DNA from: JAHDCJ01 sp039028895
GTDB lineage: Bacteria > Bacteroidota > Bacteroidia > Chitinophagales > Saprospiraceae
DNA length: 64,000 nucleotides
Reading direction: 5' to 3'
NCBI GenBank assembly: GCA_039028895.1
Contig: JBCCHF010000001.1
Coordinates: 248,001 to 312,000, forward strand
Part shown: piece after piece, positions 26,463 to 35,568 of the stretch
Numbering within the stretch: position 1 is the first letter of the stretch
Layout: each line of letters opens with the position of its first letter
Translations under genes and position numbers: made by a program
The notes under the pieces: generated by a model
Databases searched by the model: none
What the model saw: the letters and a program-made list of their open reading frames with translations, nothing else
Told to the model about the DNA's origin: nothing

Positions 26463-27329
26463 ATGAAAACCATAATTTTTCCACTCATCATAGGTTTAGT
26501 AACCTTTGCATCTTCCTTTACCCCCGCCAACCAGAGCTTCTCTTCTGCCGAAGCTTGTAATTGTGAGGCAGAAGCCATTGAAGAAGTCAACCTTTTTAAG
26601 TCAGGCGATTTTTCCGGCTTGATAAAAATGAACAGTAAGAGTACCATTGAATTGGTCGATGCAAGGATTCATCTGGCTAACTATTTCAAAAAAAGTGACT
26701 ATAGCTCAGAGGCCATGAAGGCAACAGCAGCAAAGTCAGCAAAAAGATTAAAGGCACTGAAAAAGAAAATTCTCAGAATTCAACAAAATTCAAAAGGAAG
26801 TCTGGTAACTCAAAAAATATACCTTGAATTCTCATTTGACCTGAATGAAATTTACGGACTCGTGGTAGATGAAGACGAGGTTATGGGATATAGAAAGAAG
26901 AAAAAACCCGGAGATAACACACCAATCTCACCGATAATCCCACCAAATTTCAACCCTATTGACTGTAGTGGCAAAGGACCAGGAAAATCAAAGGCAGAAT
27001 GTGAAGGTGAAGCTAATGATATGTTGTTTGCCTGCAGAGATGCTGCCCAGATGAAATCAGATTGTGGATACTACGATCAATTCGGAGACCGGGGTCAGGA
27101 CATGGCCAATAATGAAGCTGCAGCATGTCGTGATAAGGCTTTCATATTTGCAACAATCTGCAATCTTGGCGGCCTGGGATGTGGTGACGAATTCAGTGGT
27201 TCTCTCCAATCTTTTGGACAAGGAACAAGGAACAATATTCTTGATGAAGCCATGGAGGCATGTGCAACACTAGACAGAGATCCGTCTAACAACACCCCTG
27301 CACAGACACAAACTTCGGAAGGCAACTAG
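26463..27329 (+). CDS. Secreted cysteine-rich protein, unknown function
   Basis: The 288-residue protein has a signal peptide (KTIIFPLIIGLVTFASSF). A helical lysine-rich central part follows (KSAKRLKALKKKILRIQ near residues 92-108), then a proline hinge (PISPIIPPNFNP). The C-terminal domain of about 100 residues has some nine cysteines (IDCSG, KAECEG, FACRD, SDCGYY, AACRD, ATICN, LGCGD, EACAT). The even spacing suggests a small helical disulfide-bonded domain. No catalytic motif or T9SS sorting domain is visible. It does not match a family I know. It is probably monocistronic, with a strong inverted repeat just after the stop. Confidence 0.7.
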   Translation: MKTIIFPLIIGLVTFASSFTPANQSFSSAEACNCEAEAIEEVNLFKSGDFSGLIKMNSKSTIELVDARIHLANYFKKSDYSSEAMKATAAKSAKRLKALKKKILRIQQNSKGSLVTQKIYLEFSFDLNEIYGLVVDEDEVMGYRKKKKPGDNTPISPIIPPNFNPIDCSGKGPGKSKAECEGEANDMLFACRDAAQMKSDCGYYDQFGDRGQDMANNEAAACRDKAFIFATICNLGGLGCGDEFSGSLQSFGQGTRNNILDEAMEACATLDRDPSNNTPAQTQTSEGN

Positions 27330-27338
27330 AAAAAACTT

Positions 27339-27382
27339 TATGTCACGGTAATGTCCAATTTGATTGGTATTACCGCGACATA
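27339..27382 (+). terminator. Long imperfect hairpin after the Cys-rich gene
   Basis: TATGTCACGGTAAT at 27339-27352 pairs with ATTACCGCGACATA at 27369-27382, 13 of 14 positions, across a 16-base loop. It lies ten bases after the stop codon. There is no strong T run after it, so it may act as a transcript stabiliser or factor-dependent terminator. Confidence 0.5.
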
Positions 27383-27444
27383 CTTTGACTTTACATTGAG
27401 TAAGGGTCTTATTATCCATATCTTGTCTTGACTAAAAAAAAGAT

Positions 27445-29190
27445 ATGGATAAACTAGTTTACACCTTTACCATTGCCTTCCTACTTACATTCTCTGCTAT
27501 TGGACAACCCAATGTCCTTTCTGTTTACCCGGCACAGCACCGTGTAGACGCTCTTGCTGATGCGACCATTCGCATCACTTTCGACGAAGCAATGAATCCT
27601 GGCACAATTGACCACAGTGTGCTCCGGGTTTTCGGGCGATGGTCAGGCCCAGCTAATGGTACCATCATATTTGAAAATGGCAATACCGAACTCACCTTTG
27701 TCCCCGATCAACCATTTTTTGCCGGAGAACAGGTTATGGTTAGCCTGAGCAAGGATGCCGAAAATGGTAGCGGTACTTCAATTGATAATGGCTATGCCTG
27801 GAGTTATTGGATCGCAACCGCCTCTGGACTTCTGGATCAAACTCTATATGACATTATCGACCTTAGAGAAGAGGGAGAAGGCTTGTTACAGGCTTACGGC
27901 GCTTATGCCGGTGACCTGAACAATGATGGTTATTCAGATTTTACAGTAATTAACGAGACGTCTGATGATCTACGCATCTTACTCAATGATGGTAATGGTG
28001 ATTACAACAATATGTCAGTTATCCCAATGGGAGATGGTCTTCCGAGCCCAAATGAAGGCGCTGACTTTAATAACGATGGCAATATCGACCTGGCCGTTTG
28101 CGCATTTGGTGTGGATACGGTCAGAATCTTTTTGGGTGATGGGCTTGGAGGATTTCAAATGCCGCCCATAAAAGTAAAAACTGGTGATGCGCCTCGCGGC
28201 ATTGCCATACTGGATATAGATGCAGATGGCGATGATGATATTGCCGTAACTAATCGTTTTAGTCACGACATGACAATTATCACAAATGATAATGGCAGTT
28301 TCACCACTTCGACATTTGATCCATTGGGAACCGGTGAAACGGCAATCGCAATGGCTGATGCCAATAACGATGGTATTAGTGACCTGTTCATTGGGATGTA
28401 TAATAGCCAGGAACTAGCCATCCTTTTATGTGACGGTAATGGTGGCTTATCCATGTCCGACAAAGTCTCTGTGATCGGGCGGCCATGGATGATTGCCACT
28501 GGTGACCTCAATAACGACGGGAATGCTGATGTCGTTTCTGCAAATTCTAATGCACATACCGTAGTGGTATCTCTTGGTGACGGCAATGGCAACCTGAGCA
28601 CACCGATCTCTTATCCTTCTAATGACGCTTTTTTTCCCCTGGCTATTGACCTTGGAGATATTGATGGCGATGGTGACCTTGACATGGTGTCCAGTAATTA
28701 TTCCAGCACCACTTTCATTGTTTTCGAAAATGACGGGAATGGTGCTTTTAGTGTTGCGTCGACACTCTCTGCCCCTGAACATGCTTCCTGTGCTATTCTA
28801 CATGACCGGGATAATGATGGTGATCTCGATATCTCAGGTACAGATGAAGGTGCTGATGTAATTATGCTATTTGAAAATGAACTCACAGTAAGTACAGAGA
28901 CGCCTTTTGTTGGTTTATCGGACATTTCGGTTTTCCCAAATCCATTTTCTGACAAGGTGAATATAGAATATGAGTTAAACCAATCGATGGATATTACCGT
29001 ATCTATACAGGACCTTACCGGAAAATTGATAAGTACTTTGCACGACGGCATACACTCACAGGGAAAACACAACCTGTTATGGTCTGGCTCAAATAATTCG
29101 GGTATTATCGTAGCCAATGGTGTGTACCTTGTGACCATAGAGGCTGAGGGCCGGATGCAATCCAGGGAGGTGACTTTTATACGACAATGA
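27445..29190 (+). CDS. VCBS/FG-GAP repeat protein with T9SS type A sorting domain
   Basis: The 581-residue cargo protein has a signal peptide (YTFTIAFLLTFSAIGQ) and a Big_5 Ig-like domain at about 22-125 (YPAQHRVDALADATIRITFDEAMNPGTI). Six to seven FG-GAP/VCBS repeats with calcium-type aspartate loops follow (DLNNDGYSDF, DFNNDGNIDL, DIDADGDDDI, DIDGDGDLDM, DRDNDGDLDI). A type A T9SS sorting domain lies at about 498-581 (ISVFPNPFSDKVNIEY, GVYLVTIEAEG). It should cross the outer membrane through the T9SS and be anchored or released at the surface. A propeller of the same kind is found nested inside the giant protein at 49961-63841. Confidence 0.92.
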   Translation: MDKLVYTFTIAFLLTFSAIGQPNVLSVYPAQHRVDALADATIRITFDEAMNPGTIDHSVLRVFGRWSGPANGTIIFENGNTELTFVPDQPFFAGEQVMVSLSKDAENGSGTSIDNGYAWSYWIATASGLLDQTLYDIIDLREEGEGLLQAYGAYAGDLNNDGYSDFTVINETSDDLRILLNDGNGDYNNMSVIPMGDGLPSPNEGADFNNDGNIDLAVCAFGVDTVRIFLGDGLGGFQMPPIKVKTGDAPRGIAILDIDADGDDDIAVTNRFSHDMTIITNDNGSFTTSTFDPLGTGETAIAMADANNDGISDLFIGMYNSQELAILLCDGNGGLSMSDKVSVIGRPWMIATGDLNNDGNADVVSANSNAHTVVVSLGDGNGNLSTPISYPSNDAFFPLAIDLGDIDGDGDLDMVSSNYSSTTFIVFENDGNGAFSVASTLSAPEHASCAILHDRDNDGDLDISGTDEGADVIMLFENELTVSTETPFVGLSDISVFPNPFSDKVNIEYELNQSMDITVSIQDLTGKLISTLHDGIHSQGKHNLLWSGSNNSGIIVANGVYLVTIEAEGRMQSREVTFIRQ

Positions 29191-29223
29191 TTTTTGGATA
29201 AGAGTTTCCTTTCCGGAAAGGCA

Positions 29224-30771
29224 TCACATTTTACGCAATTCCTTTTTAAGGATTTTGCCTGTGGCACTCATTGGGAGAGCATTTAAAATCTCAACCATCC
29301 GGGGATACTTATAGGCTGCTATATTATTTTTGGTGTATGCCATAAGTTCCTCTTCCGTAATCGAATAGCCTTCGTTTAGGACGACACAGGCTTTGATCTC
29401 TTCTCCCATTTTATCATCTGGAACACCAATAACGGCAACCAGCGATACCGCCTCATGTTTGATCATTACCTCTTCTACTTCTCTCGGATAAACATTAAAT
29501 CCACCCCGGATGATCATGTCTTTTGTCCTGTCTACAATATAGAAATACCCATCTTCGTCTTTTATCGCCACATCCCCGGAGTGTAACCAACCGTCTTTGA
29601 TGGTTTTCGCGTTGGCTTCCGGTTTGTTGTAATAGCCTTTCATTACGTTATGGCCCTTGTAGACTAATTCCCCTCTTTCTCCCACTGGCACTTCGTTGCC
29701 TTCATCATCAATGATTTTTACTTGCACACCCCAAACTGGAGTGCCAACGCTTCCGGGCTTGCGTTGCTGGTAAAGATGATTAAAAGTCACAACTGGCGAA
29801 CCTTCAGACATGCCATATCCTTCCAATATTGGTACTTCATAAATCTTTTCAAATTCCTCAAGGACTTGCAGCGGCAACGAAGCACCACCTGAAAGACAAA
29901 CTCGCAAGCTTTCTTTTACCTGGCTCGGCTGGAACGTATCCCCGTTATAGTTTAATAGTCCCCAGTACATAGTTGGAACCCCGGCAAACAAAGTAATCTT
30001 GTGTTGGATCATTAAGCCTAATACCGCCTCAGCATCGAACCGAGGTAGTAAAACAGCTGATGCACCGCGGTAAATTGCTGTATTCATTAATACTACCATC
30101 GCAAATATGTGGAACATTGGCAACACGATCAATACCTTGTCATCAGTCTTCACCCCAGCTAGATCGGCACATAAAACGGTATTGAGCATGATATTGGAAT
30201 GAGTCAATTCTGCTCCTTTTGGACGACCGGTGGTTCCTGAAGTGTAAATACACACAGCTGTGTCATCAGGACTAGTCATCACAGCATCGAATTGTGGTGC
30301 TTGTCCTCCCATCAACATCCCTAAAGTTTTGGTCCCTTCGATTGGCGATGGATCCGTTGGTTTAGGTGTGATCATGAAGAAATGCTCACATTTAGTCGCA
30401 TTTTGGAAACCAGCATAAGTTTCCTGACCTATTGGTAATTCGGGGGTACCCACAAAAGCAAAAACCGCTTTAGCATCCGAGTCATTAAGATGAAATTCAA
30501 TTTCTTTACTTTTTAATAAAACACTGAGCGGAACGACAGTAGCACCTGCTTTCAATATACCAAAGTAAAGCATTGGGAAATATGGCAGATTCACACAGTT
30601 GATCGCAACCTTATCACCTTTTTGAATACCAATGCTCTGAAGTCCATTGGCAATCTGATTAGCGGCACCATTTATTTGGGCAAAACTTAACGAGGTATCC
30701 ATGAAGGTATAAGCCGTTTTACTCGGAAAACGCCTTGCACTATCTTCCAATATTACTGATAGATTTAACAT
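29224..30771 (-). CDS. Long-chain fatty-acid--CoA ligase (AMP-forming)
   Basis: The 515-residue ANL-superfamily enzyme carries the P-loop YTSGTTGRPKGAELTH near residue 175, GYGMSEGSPV near 310, the hinge motif HSGDVAIKDEDGYFYIVDR with D.TKDMI near 400-420, and the C-terminal catalytic lysine in SATGKILKKELR. It activates carboxylic acids, probably medium or long fatty acids, to acyl-CoA via an acyl-adenylate. No other beta-oxidation gene is adjacent. It may use fatty acid released by the PLA2-like protein, but they are far apart. It is divergent from the methyltransferase gene, 96 bases between starts. Confidence 0.9.
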   Translation of the reverse strand: MLNLSVILEDSARRFPSKTAYTFMDTSLSFAQINGAANQIANGLQSIGIQKGDKVAINCVNLPYFPMLYFGILKAGATVVPLSVLLKSKEIEFHLNDSDAKAVFAFVGTPELPIGQETYAGFQNATKCEHFFMITPKPTDPSPIEGTKTLGMLMGGQAPQFDAVMTSPDDTAVCIYTSGTTGRPKGAELTHSNIMLNTVLCADLAGVKTDDKVLIVLPMFHIFAMVVLMNTAIYRGASAVLLPRFDAEAVLGLMIQHKITLFAGVPTMYWGLLNYNGDTFQPSQVKESLRVCLSGGASLPLQVLEEFEKIYEVPILEGYGMSEGSPVVTFNHLYQQRKPGSVGTPVWGVQVKIIDDEGNEVPVGERGELVYKGHNVMKGYYNKPEANAKTIKDGWLHSGDVAIKDEDGYFYIVDRTKDMIIRGGFNVYPREVEEVMIKHEAVSLVAVIGVPDDKMGEEIKACVVLNEGYSITEEELMAYTKNNIAAYKYPRMVEILNALPMSATGKILKKELRKM

Positions 30772-30867
30772 TTGGTGGTTTTTGTAAATTAATGATTAAT
30801 TAGGCGGCAGTACTTATGAACGCTTGAAAGTACAGAGGATATTATTTCATAAACTTAGGAAATAGTT

Positions 30868-31494
30868 ATGTCAAAAGTAAAAGGAACAATTGGATATGCT
30901 GAAGTCGTTCATAGATTCATTAAAGCCGCTGACGGGATTCCATTTGAAATTTTACATCATGATTTCCTCAAATTGATACCGACTACCAACAGCCTGGTCT
31001 TAGATATTGGTGCCGGTTTTGGCCGCGATGCGCATATACTTAGTATGAAAGGCCACGAGGTTATTGCCGTTGAACCATTGGCAGAATTCAGAAAGGCTGG
31101 TAAAGAAATATATGCACAATCCAACATCAAATGGATAGATGACGCATTCCCGGATTTAGGGAAATTGGAGGGATATAACAATCGAATTGATTTTATTCTT
31201 TCATCAGGAGTTTGGCACCATCTCAATGAGTCGGAGCAAGAGGCTTCACTGGAAAGAATGGCTCAACTTTTAAAGCCGAATGGAATCTTTGCTGTATCGC
31301 TGAGACATGGCCCGGCAGGAGCAGGAACTCATGTATTTCCAATAAATTATCATGAGATTATTGAGGTCGCAAAATCGTATCACCTCCAGCCGCTCCTCAC
31401 CATAACAAATCAACCCAGCTTGATGAAAAACAAGGAACACGTTACATGGTCAAGATTAGCCTTGAAAAAACAAGATCACATCGGTCAACCATAA
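30868..31494 (+). CDS. Class I SAM-dependent methyltransferase
   Basis: The 208-residue protein has the SAM-binding motif I LDIGAGFGRDAHIL near residue 45, an acidic motif-II residue in VIAVEP and a downstream FILSSGVWHHLNE motif typical of Methyltransf_11/25 proteins. The substrate is unknown. Its last ten bases overlap the 3' end of the convergent xdhB gene. It is probably a single-gene unit. No feature ties it to purine metabolism. Confidence 0.85.
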   Translation: MSKVKGTIGYAEVVHRFIKAADGIPFEILHHDFLKLIPTTNSLVLDIGAGFGRDAHILSMKGHEVIAVEPLAEFRKAGKEIYAQSNIKWIDDAFPDLGKLEGYNNRIDFILSSGVWHHLNESEQEASLERMAQLLKPNGIFAVSLRHGPAGAGTHVFPINYHEIIEVAKSYHLQPLLTITNQPSLMKNKEHVTWSRLALKKQDHIGQP

Positions 31495-33776
31495 AGCGCC
31501 ATCAAAACTTTCTCAGGTGTAATCGGTGCTGAATAAGTAAAATCAGCTTCCGGTTTGAAAGCCAGTATGGCATTCCGAATAGCAAAATACGCCCCAATAC
31601 CATACATTAAAGGCGGCTCACCAACAGCCTTTGACCTGAAAATCGCTAATTCCGGTCCATCGGTATTCAGAAACTTGACATTAATATTTTTGGGAACTGC
31701 GTAAATATCAGGCACTTTGTAAGTCGATAGGGCATTGGACAAGAGTCTCCCCTCTTCATTATAGAGCAACTCCTCCATCGTCATCCATCCGATTCCCTGA
31801 ACGATACCACCTTCGGTTTGGCCAAGGTCAATGATCCTGTTCATGCTGGTACCGAAATCGTGCACCACATGCACATCTTCAATCTCATAACGTCCTCTTA
31901 TGCAATCCACGGTTACACTGATTATCGCTGTGCCATAAGTGTGGTATGCAAATGGATGTCCTTTCTCTCTAGCCTTATCAAAATGAATCTTTGGTGTAGC
32001 ATAATGCCCTTTCGCACTGAGATTCACCCTATTCATAAAGGCCTCATGGACCAATTTGTGCCAGGTCCAGCCAGTGTCTTTAAAATTGGCGAAAACGATT
32101 TCATCAGCAATGGACACTTGCTCTGAAGGGTCGATTTCCAGTCCTTCTCGAGCAACAACAATCAATCTTTCCATGATCTGCTGGCAGGCGATCTTCAGGG
32201 CTTTTCCGTTAAGGTCAGCCGTTGAACTTGCCGCCGATGGAGATGTATTGGCGACACGTGTGGTATTGGTCGATTCGATCTTTATTTTATCAGGGTGTAC
32301 CCCAAAACAACTGGCGGCCACTTGTACCATTTTTGTGTTAACCCCCTGCCCCATTTCTACAGCCCCGGTACTAATACCAATACTTCCATCTGAATAGACA
32401 TGTACCAAGGCCCTGGCATTATTCATCTGCGTATTGGTAAATGAAATACCAAAACAAATTGGCATCATAGCTAATCCTTTCTTGAAATGATCATTTGAAG
32501 CATTAAACTCAGCAATGGACTTTTCCAGTTCAGTAAGCTTGAAATCGGCAACTGCTTCATCCCAGCATTTTATGGCTTCACAATCTTCTGCGATCTGGCC
32601 ATATGGAAATTCATCCTTGTCTTTTAAAAGGTTTTTTCGTTGAACATCTATCGGGCTTACCCCAATGGCTTTTGCCGCATGGTCGATAGCTGCTTCAATA
32701 ACAAACATCCCTTGTGGTCCTCCGAAACCTCTGAATGCTGTATTTGGTGGCAGGTGTGTCCGGCAACTGGTGGCTATCATTTTTACGTTTGGCACGAAGT
32801 AGCTATTCGTTCCATGAAAAAGTGTCCGCTCCAGAATCGCAGGCGAAAGGTCTGCTGCAGCACCGGCATTTTGGAAATAAGCTGCCTCGAAGGCAATAAT
32901 ATTCAAATTTTCATCTAACCCAATTTTATAATCTGAACTGTACGGGTTACGTTTACCTGTCATCTTCATATCCTCCATTCGGTGAAGGATGTACTTTATC
33001 GGTTTTTGTAAATGAAAAACGGCTAAAGCCACCATTACACCCCAGGCAGTCGCCTGATCCTCCTTACCACCAAAACCGCCACCTAACCTGGTGACATCCA
33101 CTTCGATTTTATGCATCGGTATGCCTAAAACTCTTGCAGCTGTTCTTTGCAATGCGGTAGGTCCCTGGGTCGAAGATGTAATTTTGATAGCACCATGCTC
33201 GATTGGCACTCCATAAGCGCCCTGGGTTTCGATATACAAATGTTCTTGCCCGCCAGTTTCGGCTTGTCCCTCGAACACATATTTGCATTTGGCGAAAGCC
33301 GAATCGACATTACCCATAGCAAAAGTTCGTGGCGGGAAAAATATCTCGCCTTGCTCAGCAGCTACCCTGGGGTCAGTGATCACCGGAAGCGGATCAATAT
33401 CCACTTTGATCAAAGCAACAGCTTCGTGGGCTATAGCTTCTGAGGTGGCCACAACGAGCGCAATAGGCATGCCCTGGAAATGGACTTCTTTATCCGCTAA
33501 TAGCGGTTCGTCGGGGATGATACCGCCAATCTGGTTGTCGCCCGGAATGTCTTTGGCGGTAAATATTTTTTCTACGCCATTCAATGCCAGAGCTTCGGAA
33601 AGATTAATATCCTTGATCTCCCCATGGGCAACAGGAGAGGGAAAAACACAACAGTAAAGTGTGCCACGCATTTCAGGAATATCATCCACATAGATTGACT
33701 TCCCCTGCACGTGGTTATGCGAATCGATATTTTTCATCGATTTGAGGTCAATATTTGATGGATGATTTTTGGTCAT
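31485..33776 (-). CDS. xdhB: Xanthine dehydrogenase, molybdopterin-binding subunit
   Basis: The 763-residue subunit shows the molybdopterin site of the xanthine oxidase family: GGGFGGKED near residue 232, FRGFGGPQG near 350 and the catalytic base region AVGEPPLMYGIGA near 717. In known enzymes the glutamate of GEPPL abstracts the substrate-activating proton at the Mo centre. It has no signal peptide, fitting a cytoplasmic enzyme. It hydroxylates hypoxanthine to xanthine and xanthine to urate, feeding PuuD. It follows xdhA by 26 bases on the same strand. The split small/large subunit arrangement corresponds to the bacterial two-subunit XdhAB form. Confidence 0.94.
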   Translation of the reverse strand: MTKNHPSNIDLKSMKNIDSHNHVQGKSIYVDDIPEMRGTLYCCVFPSPVAHGEIKDINLSEALALNGVEKIFTAKDIPGDNQIGGIIPDEPLLADKEVHFQGMPIALVVATSEAIAHEAVALIKVDIDPLPVITDPRVAAEQGEIFFPPRTFAMGNVDSAFAKCKYVFEGQAETGGQEHLYIETQGAYGVPIEHGAIKITSSTQGPTALQRTAARVLGIPMHKIEVDVTRLGGGFGGKEDQATAWGVMVALAVFHLQKPIKYILHRMEDMKMTGKRNPYSSDYKIGLDENLNIIAFEAAYFQNAGAAADLSPAILERTLFHGTNSYFVPNVKMIATSCRTHLPPNTAFRGFGGPQGMFVIEAAIDHAAKAIGVSPIDVQRKNLLKDKDEFPYGQIAEDCEAIKCWDEAVADFKLTELEKSIAEFNASNDHFKKGLAMMPICFGISFTNTQMNNARALVHVYSDGSIGISTGAVEMGQGVNTKMVQVAASCFGVHPDKIKIESTNTTRVANTSPSAASSTADLNGKALKIACQQIMERLIVVAREGLEIDPSEQVSIADEIVFANFKDTGWTWHKLVHEAFMNRVNLSAKGHYATPKIHFDKAREKGHPFAYHTYGTAIISVTVDCIRGRYEIEDVHVVHDFGTSMNRIIDLGQTEGGIVQGIGWMTMEELLYNEEGRLLSNALSTYKVPDIYAVPKNINVKFLNTDGPELAIFRSKAVGEPPLMYGIGAYFAIRNAILAFKPEADFTYSAPITPEKVLMALYG

Positions 33777-33802
33777 TCGTCGTTAATTTATGTTGTGTTT
33801 AT

Positions 33803-35221
33803 TTATTCCGAAATGTTAGTTAGTGATTTTAGGGAAATCGAATCGGGAAACCACTTTAAGAAATGGGCATAGAACAATTGTCTTAGCAGTAAACGTTTAT
33901 AGTCCGCTGAGCCACGCGCATCACTAATCGGGGAGACTTCCTCCTGGATAATTGAATTGACCTTTTTCAGCGTTTCAGGCGTAACAGCCTGATCCTCCAA
34001 GGCTTTTGAAGCATTAGCAAGAAATTTAGGGACTGGGGCCACACCTCCGGCTGAAAGATGCGCTTTGGCAATTATTCCATTCTCGACTTTTATCTGACAT
34101 GCAGAATTTACGGAAGCGATATCGAGATGGGTCCGTTTACATACCTTTTCAAAATTAAAATAACTTGACTGATCAGGAACTTCAAAGTAAAGGCTGTCTA
34201 CGCGCTCGCCTTTTTGAAGGTCGATTTGCTTATATCCTTTATAAAACTCACTTAGACTAACTGCTCTCTTTTCTTCATTTTGATTCAGAATAAGTTTGCT
34301 GTTGAGTGCAAGAAAAAAAATTGTCAAATCACCAATAGGAGATGCATTTACCAGGTTTCCGGCAAGGGTGCCCATATTCCTGATCGGGGTTGAAGAAACC
34401 AATTTCATATAAGCATTAAGCGAGGGTATGACTGATTTTATCGCTTCAGACTGATTAATATCTTCCGCTGTAGCTGATGCGCCTATGGTGATATGGCCGT
34501 TCTGTCTTTCAATTCCGTTAAGGAGATAATGATCAAAAAGAGACTGTATAGTGGCTTTGGCCATTTCCTCCGGTCGCTGAACATACAAGTCAGTTCCACC
34601 TCCGACTATAATCGAGTGCCGCACGACTTTGGTGGCCTCCTTTATCTTTTCATTAATGACATTAAGTCTGGTTTTAATATTCAAGAAATAGGAAGGTACA
34701 TAGCCTTCATTGACTAACCAGTTTAAATAGTCTTCAGGGGTGCTTTTTGAGAAGGCGTTTGAGATTTCATGTGCTGCCCTTTCCAGCGACTTATACCCTG
34801 TACATCTGCAAATATTTCCATCCATAGCTGCCAGGGCATCTTGGTATGTTGTTTTAGATTGATCCAGGCAAAAACCGGTAAGCGACATTACAAAACCAAT
34901 CGTACAGAAACCACATTGAGTACCACCTTCTTCAACAATTGCCTTTTGAACTGGTGTAAGCGCTTCAGCATTAATGCCTTCCACAGTTACAATATGTTTA
35001 CCCGCGGCATTGGCTAAAGGGGTTAAACAGGAGGTCATTGACTGATATTGGACAGATCCATTTTTAAGGCTCCCCACTAATACTGTGCAGGCTCCACAAT
35101 CGCCTTCCCGACAGCCGATTTTGGTGCCGCGGAGATCCTGGTCATACCTTACAAAATCGAGCACAGTTTTACCAGCTGGTCCGGTGATTTTTATTTTCTC
35201 CTTATTTAAAATAAATTCCAT
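33803..35221 (-). CDS. xdhA: Xanthine dehydrogenase small subunit (2Fe-2S and FAD)
   Basis: The 472-residue subunit carries the plant-type [2Fe-2S] cluster C37-REGD-C42-GA-C45, the second cluster with QCGFC near 102 and CRCTGY near 138, and the FAD domain from about 185 (IVGGGTDLYVQ, TPIRNMGTLAGNLVNASP). It passes electrons from the Mo site of XdhB to NAD+. It is first in a two-gene operon with xdhB. Its maturation factor XdhC is the last gene of the urate operon some 18 kb away, so the two operons should be co-regulated. Confidence 0.94.
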   Translation of the reverse strand: MEFILNKEKIKITGPAGKTVLDFVRYDQDLRGTKIGCREGDCGACTVLVGSLKNGSVQYQSMTSCLTPLANAAGKHIVTVEGINAEALTPVQKAIVEEGGTQCGFCTIGFVMSLTGFCLDQSKTTYQDALAAMDGNICRCTGYKSLERAAHEISNAFSKSTPEDYLNWLVNEGYVPSYFLNIKTRLNVINEKIKEATKVVRHSIIVGGGTDLYVQRPEEMAKATIQSLFDHYLLNGIERQNGHITIGASATAEDINQSEAIKSVIPSLNAYMKLVSSTPIRNMGTLAGNLVNASPIGDLTIFFLALNSKLILNQNEEKRAVSLSEFYKGYKQIDLQKGERVDSLYFEVPDQSSYFNFEKVCKRTHLDIASVNSACQIKVENGIIAKAHLSAGGVAPVPKFLANASKALEDQAVTPETLKKVNSIIQEEVSPISDARGSADYKRLLLRQLFYAHFLKWFPDSISLKSLTNISE

Positions 35222-35568
35222 GTTTCAAATCGTGGTCTGATCTAAGAGTTCCATGAAAATATCAGAGCAATATAAAAATAACATAATTGTCGGTCGGTGC
35301 CAATTTTTAACAATACCCAATCCTATTCCCGGTATTTTTGCAATTATTTCTTATTGAGTATGAATTTCCTTAATTTTGAATCAGCACATCCAGAGTTTAT
35401 TATTGCTTTAAATTTTATCTGCAACAATAAGTTCTTTCTTCATATCCCAATTAACACTTTTCACTTAACCCTTTAATTTTCTTTTTTATTTTTTGCTATG
35501 ATATAAAGCTCATTTGAGTTTTCATATTATCAGTTTTCGTGGACCATAATCACAAAATCAGACCACAG
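35222..35568. other. AT-rich divergent intergenic region
   Basis: About 350 bases between xdhA (leftward) and the SprB-type adhesin (rightward). No convincing ORF, RNA gene or hairpin was seen. Two matches to the Bacteroidota -7 element TAnnTTTG read rightward, at about 35333 (TATTTTTG) and about 35372 (TAATTTTG). Neither has a well-spaced TTG at -33, so they are only candidates for the adhesin-cassette promoter. Confidence 0.35.

Noticed and set aside
35539..35568. GTG start adding ten residues to the SprB adhesin
   Set aside because: It would put a charged His/Lys/Arg stretch before the signal peptide. The ATG at 35569 gives a normal one.
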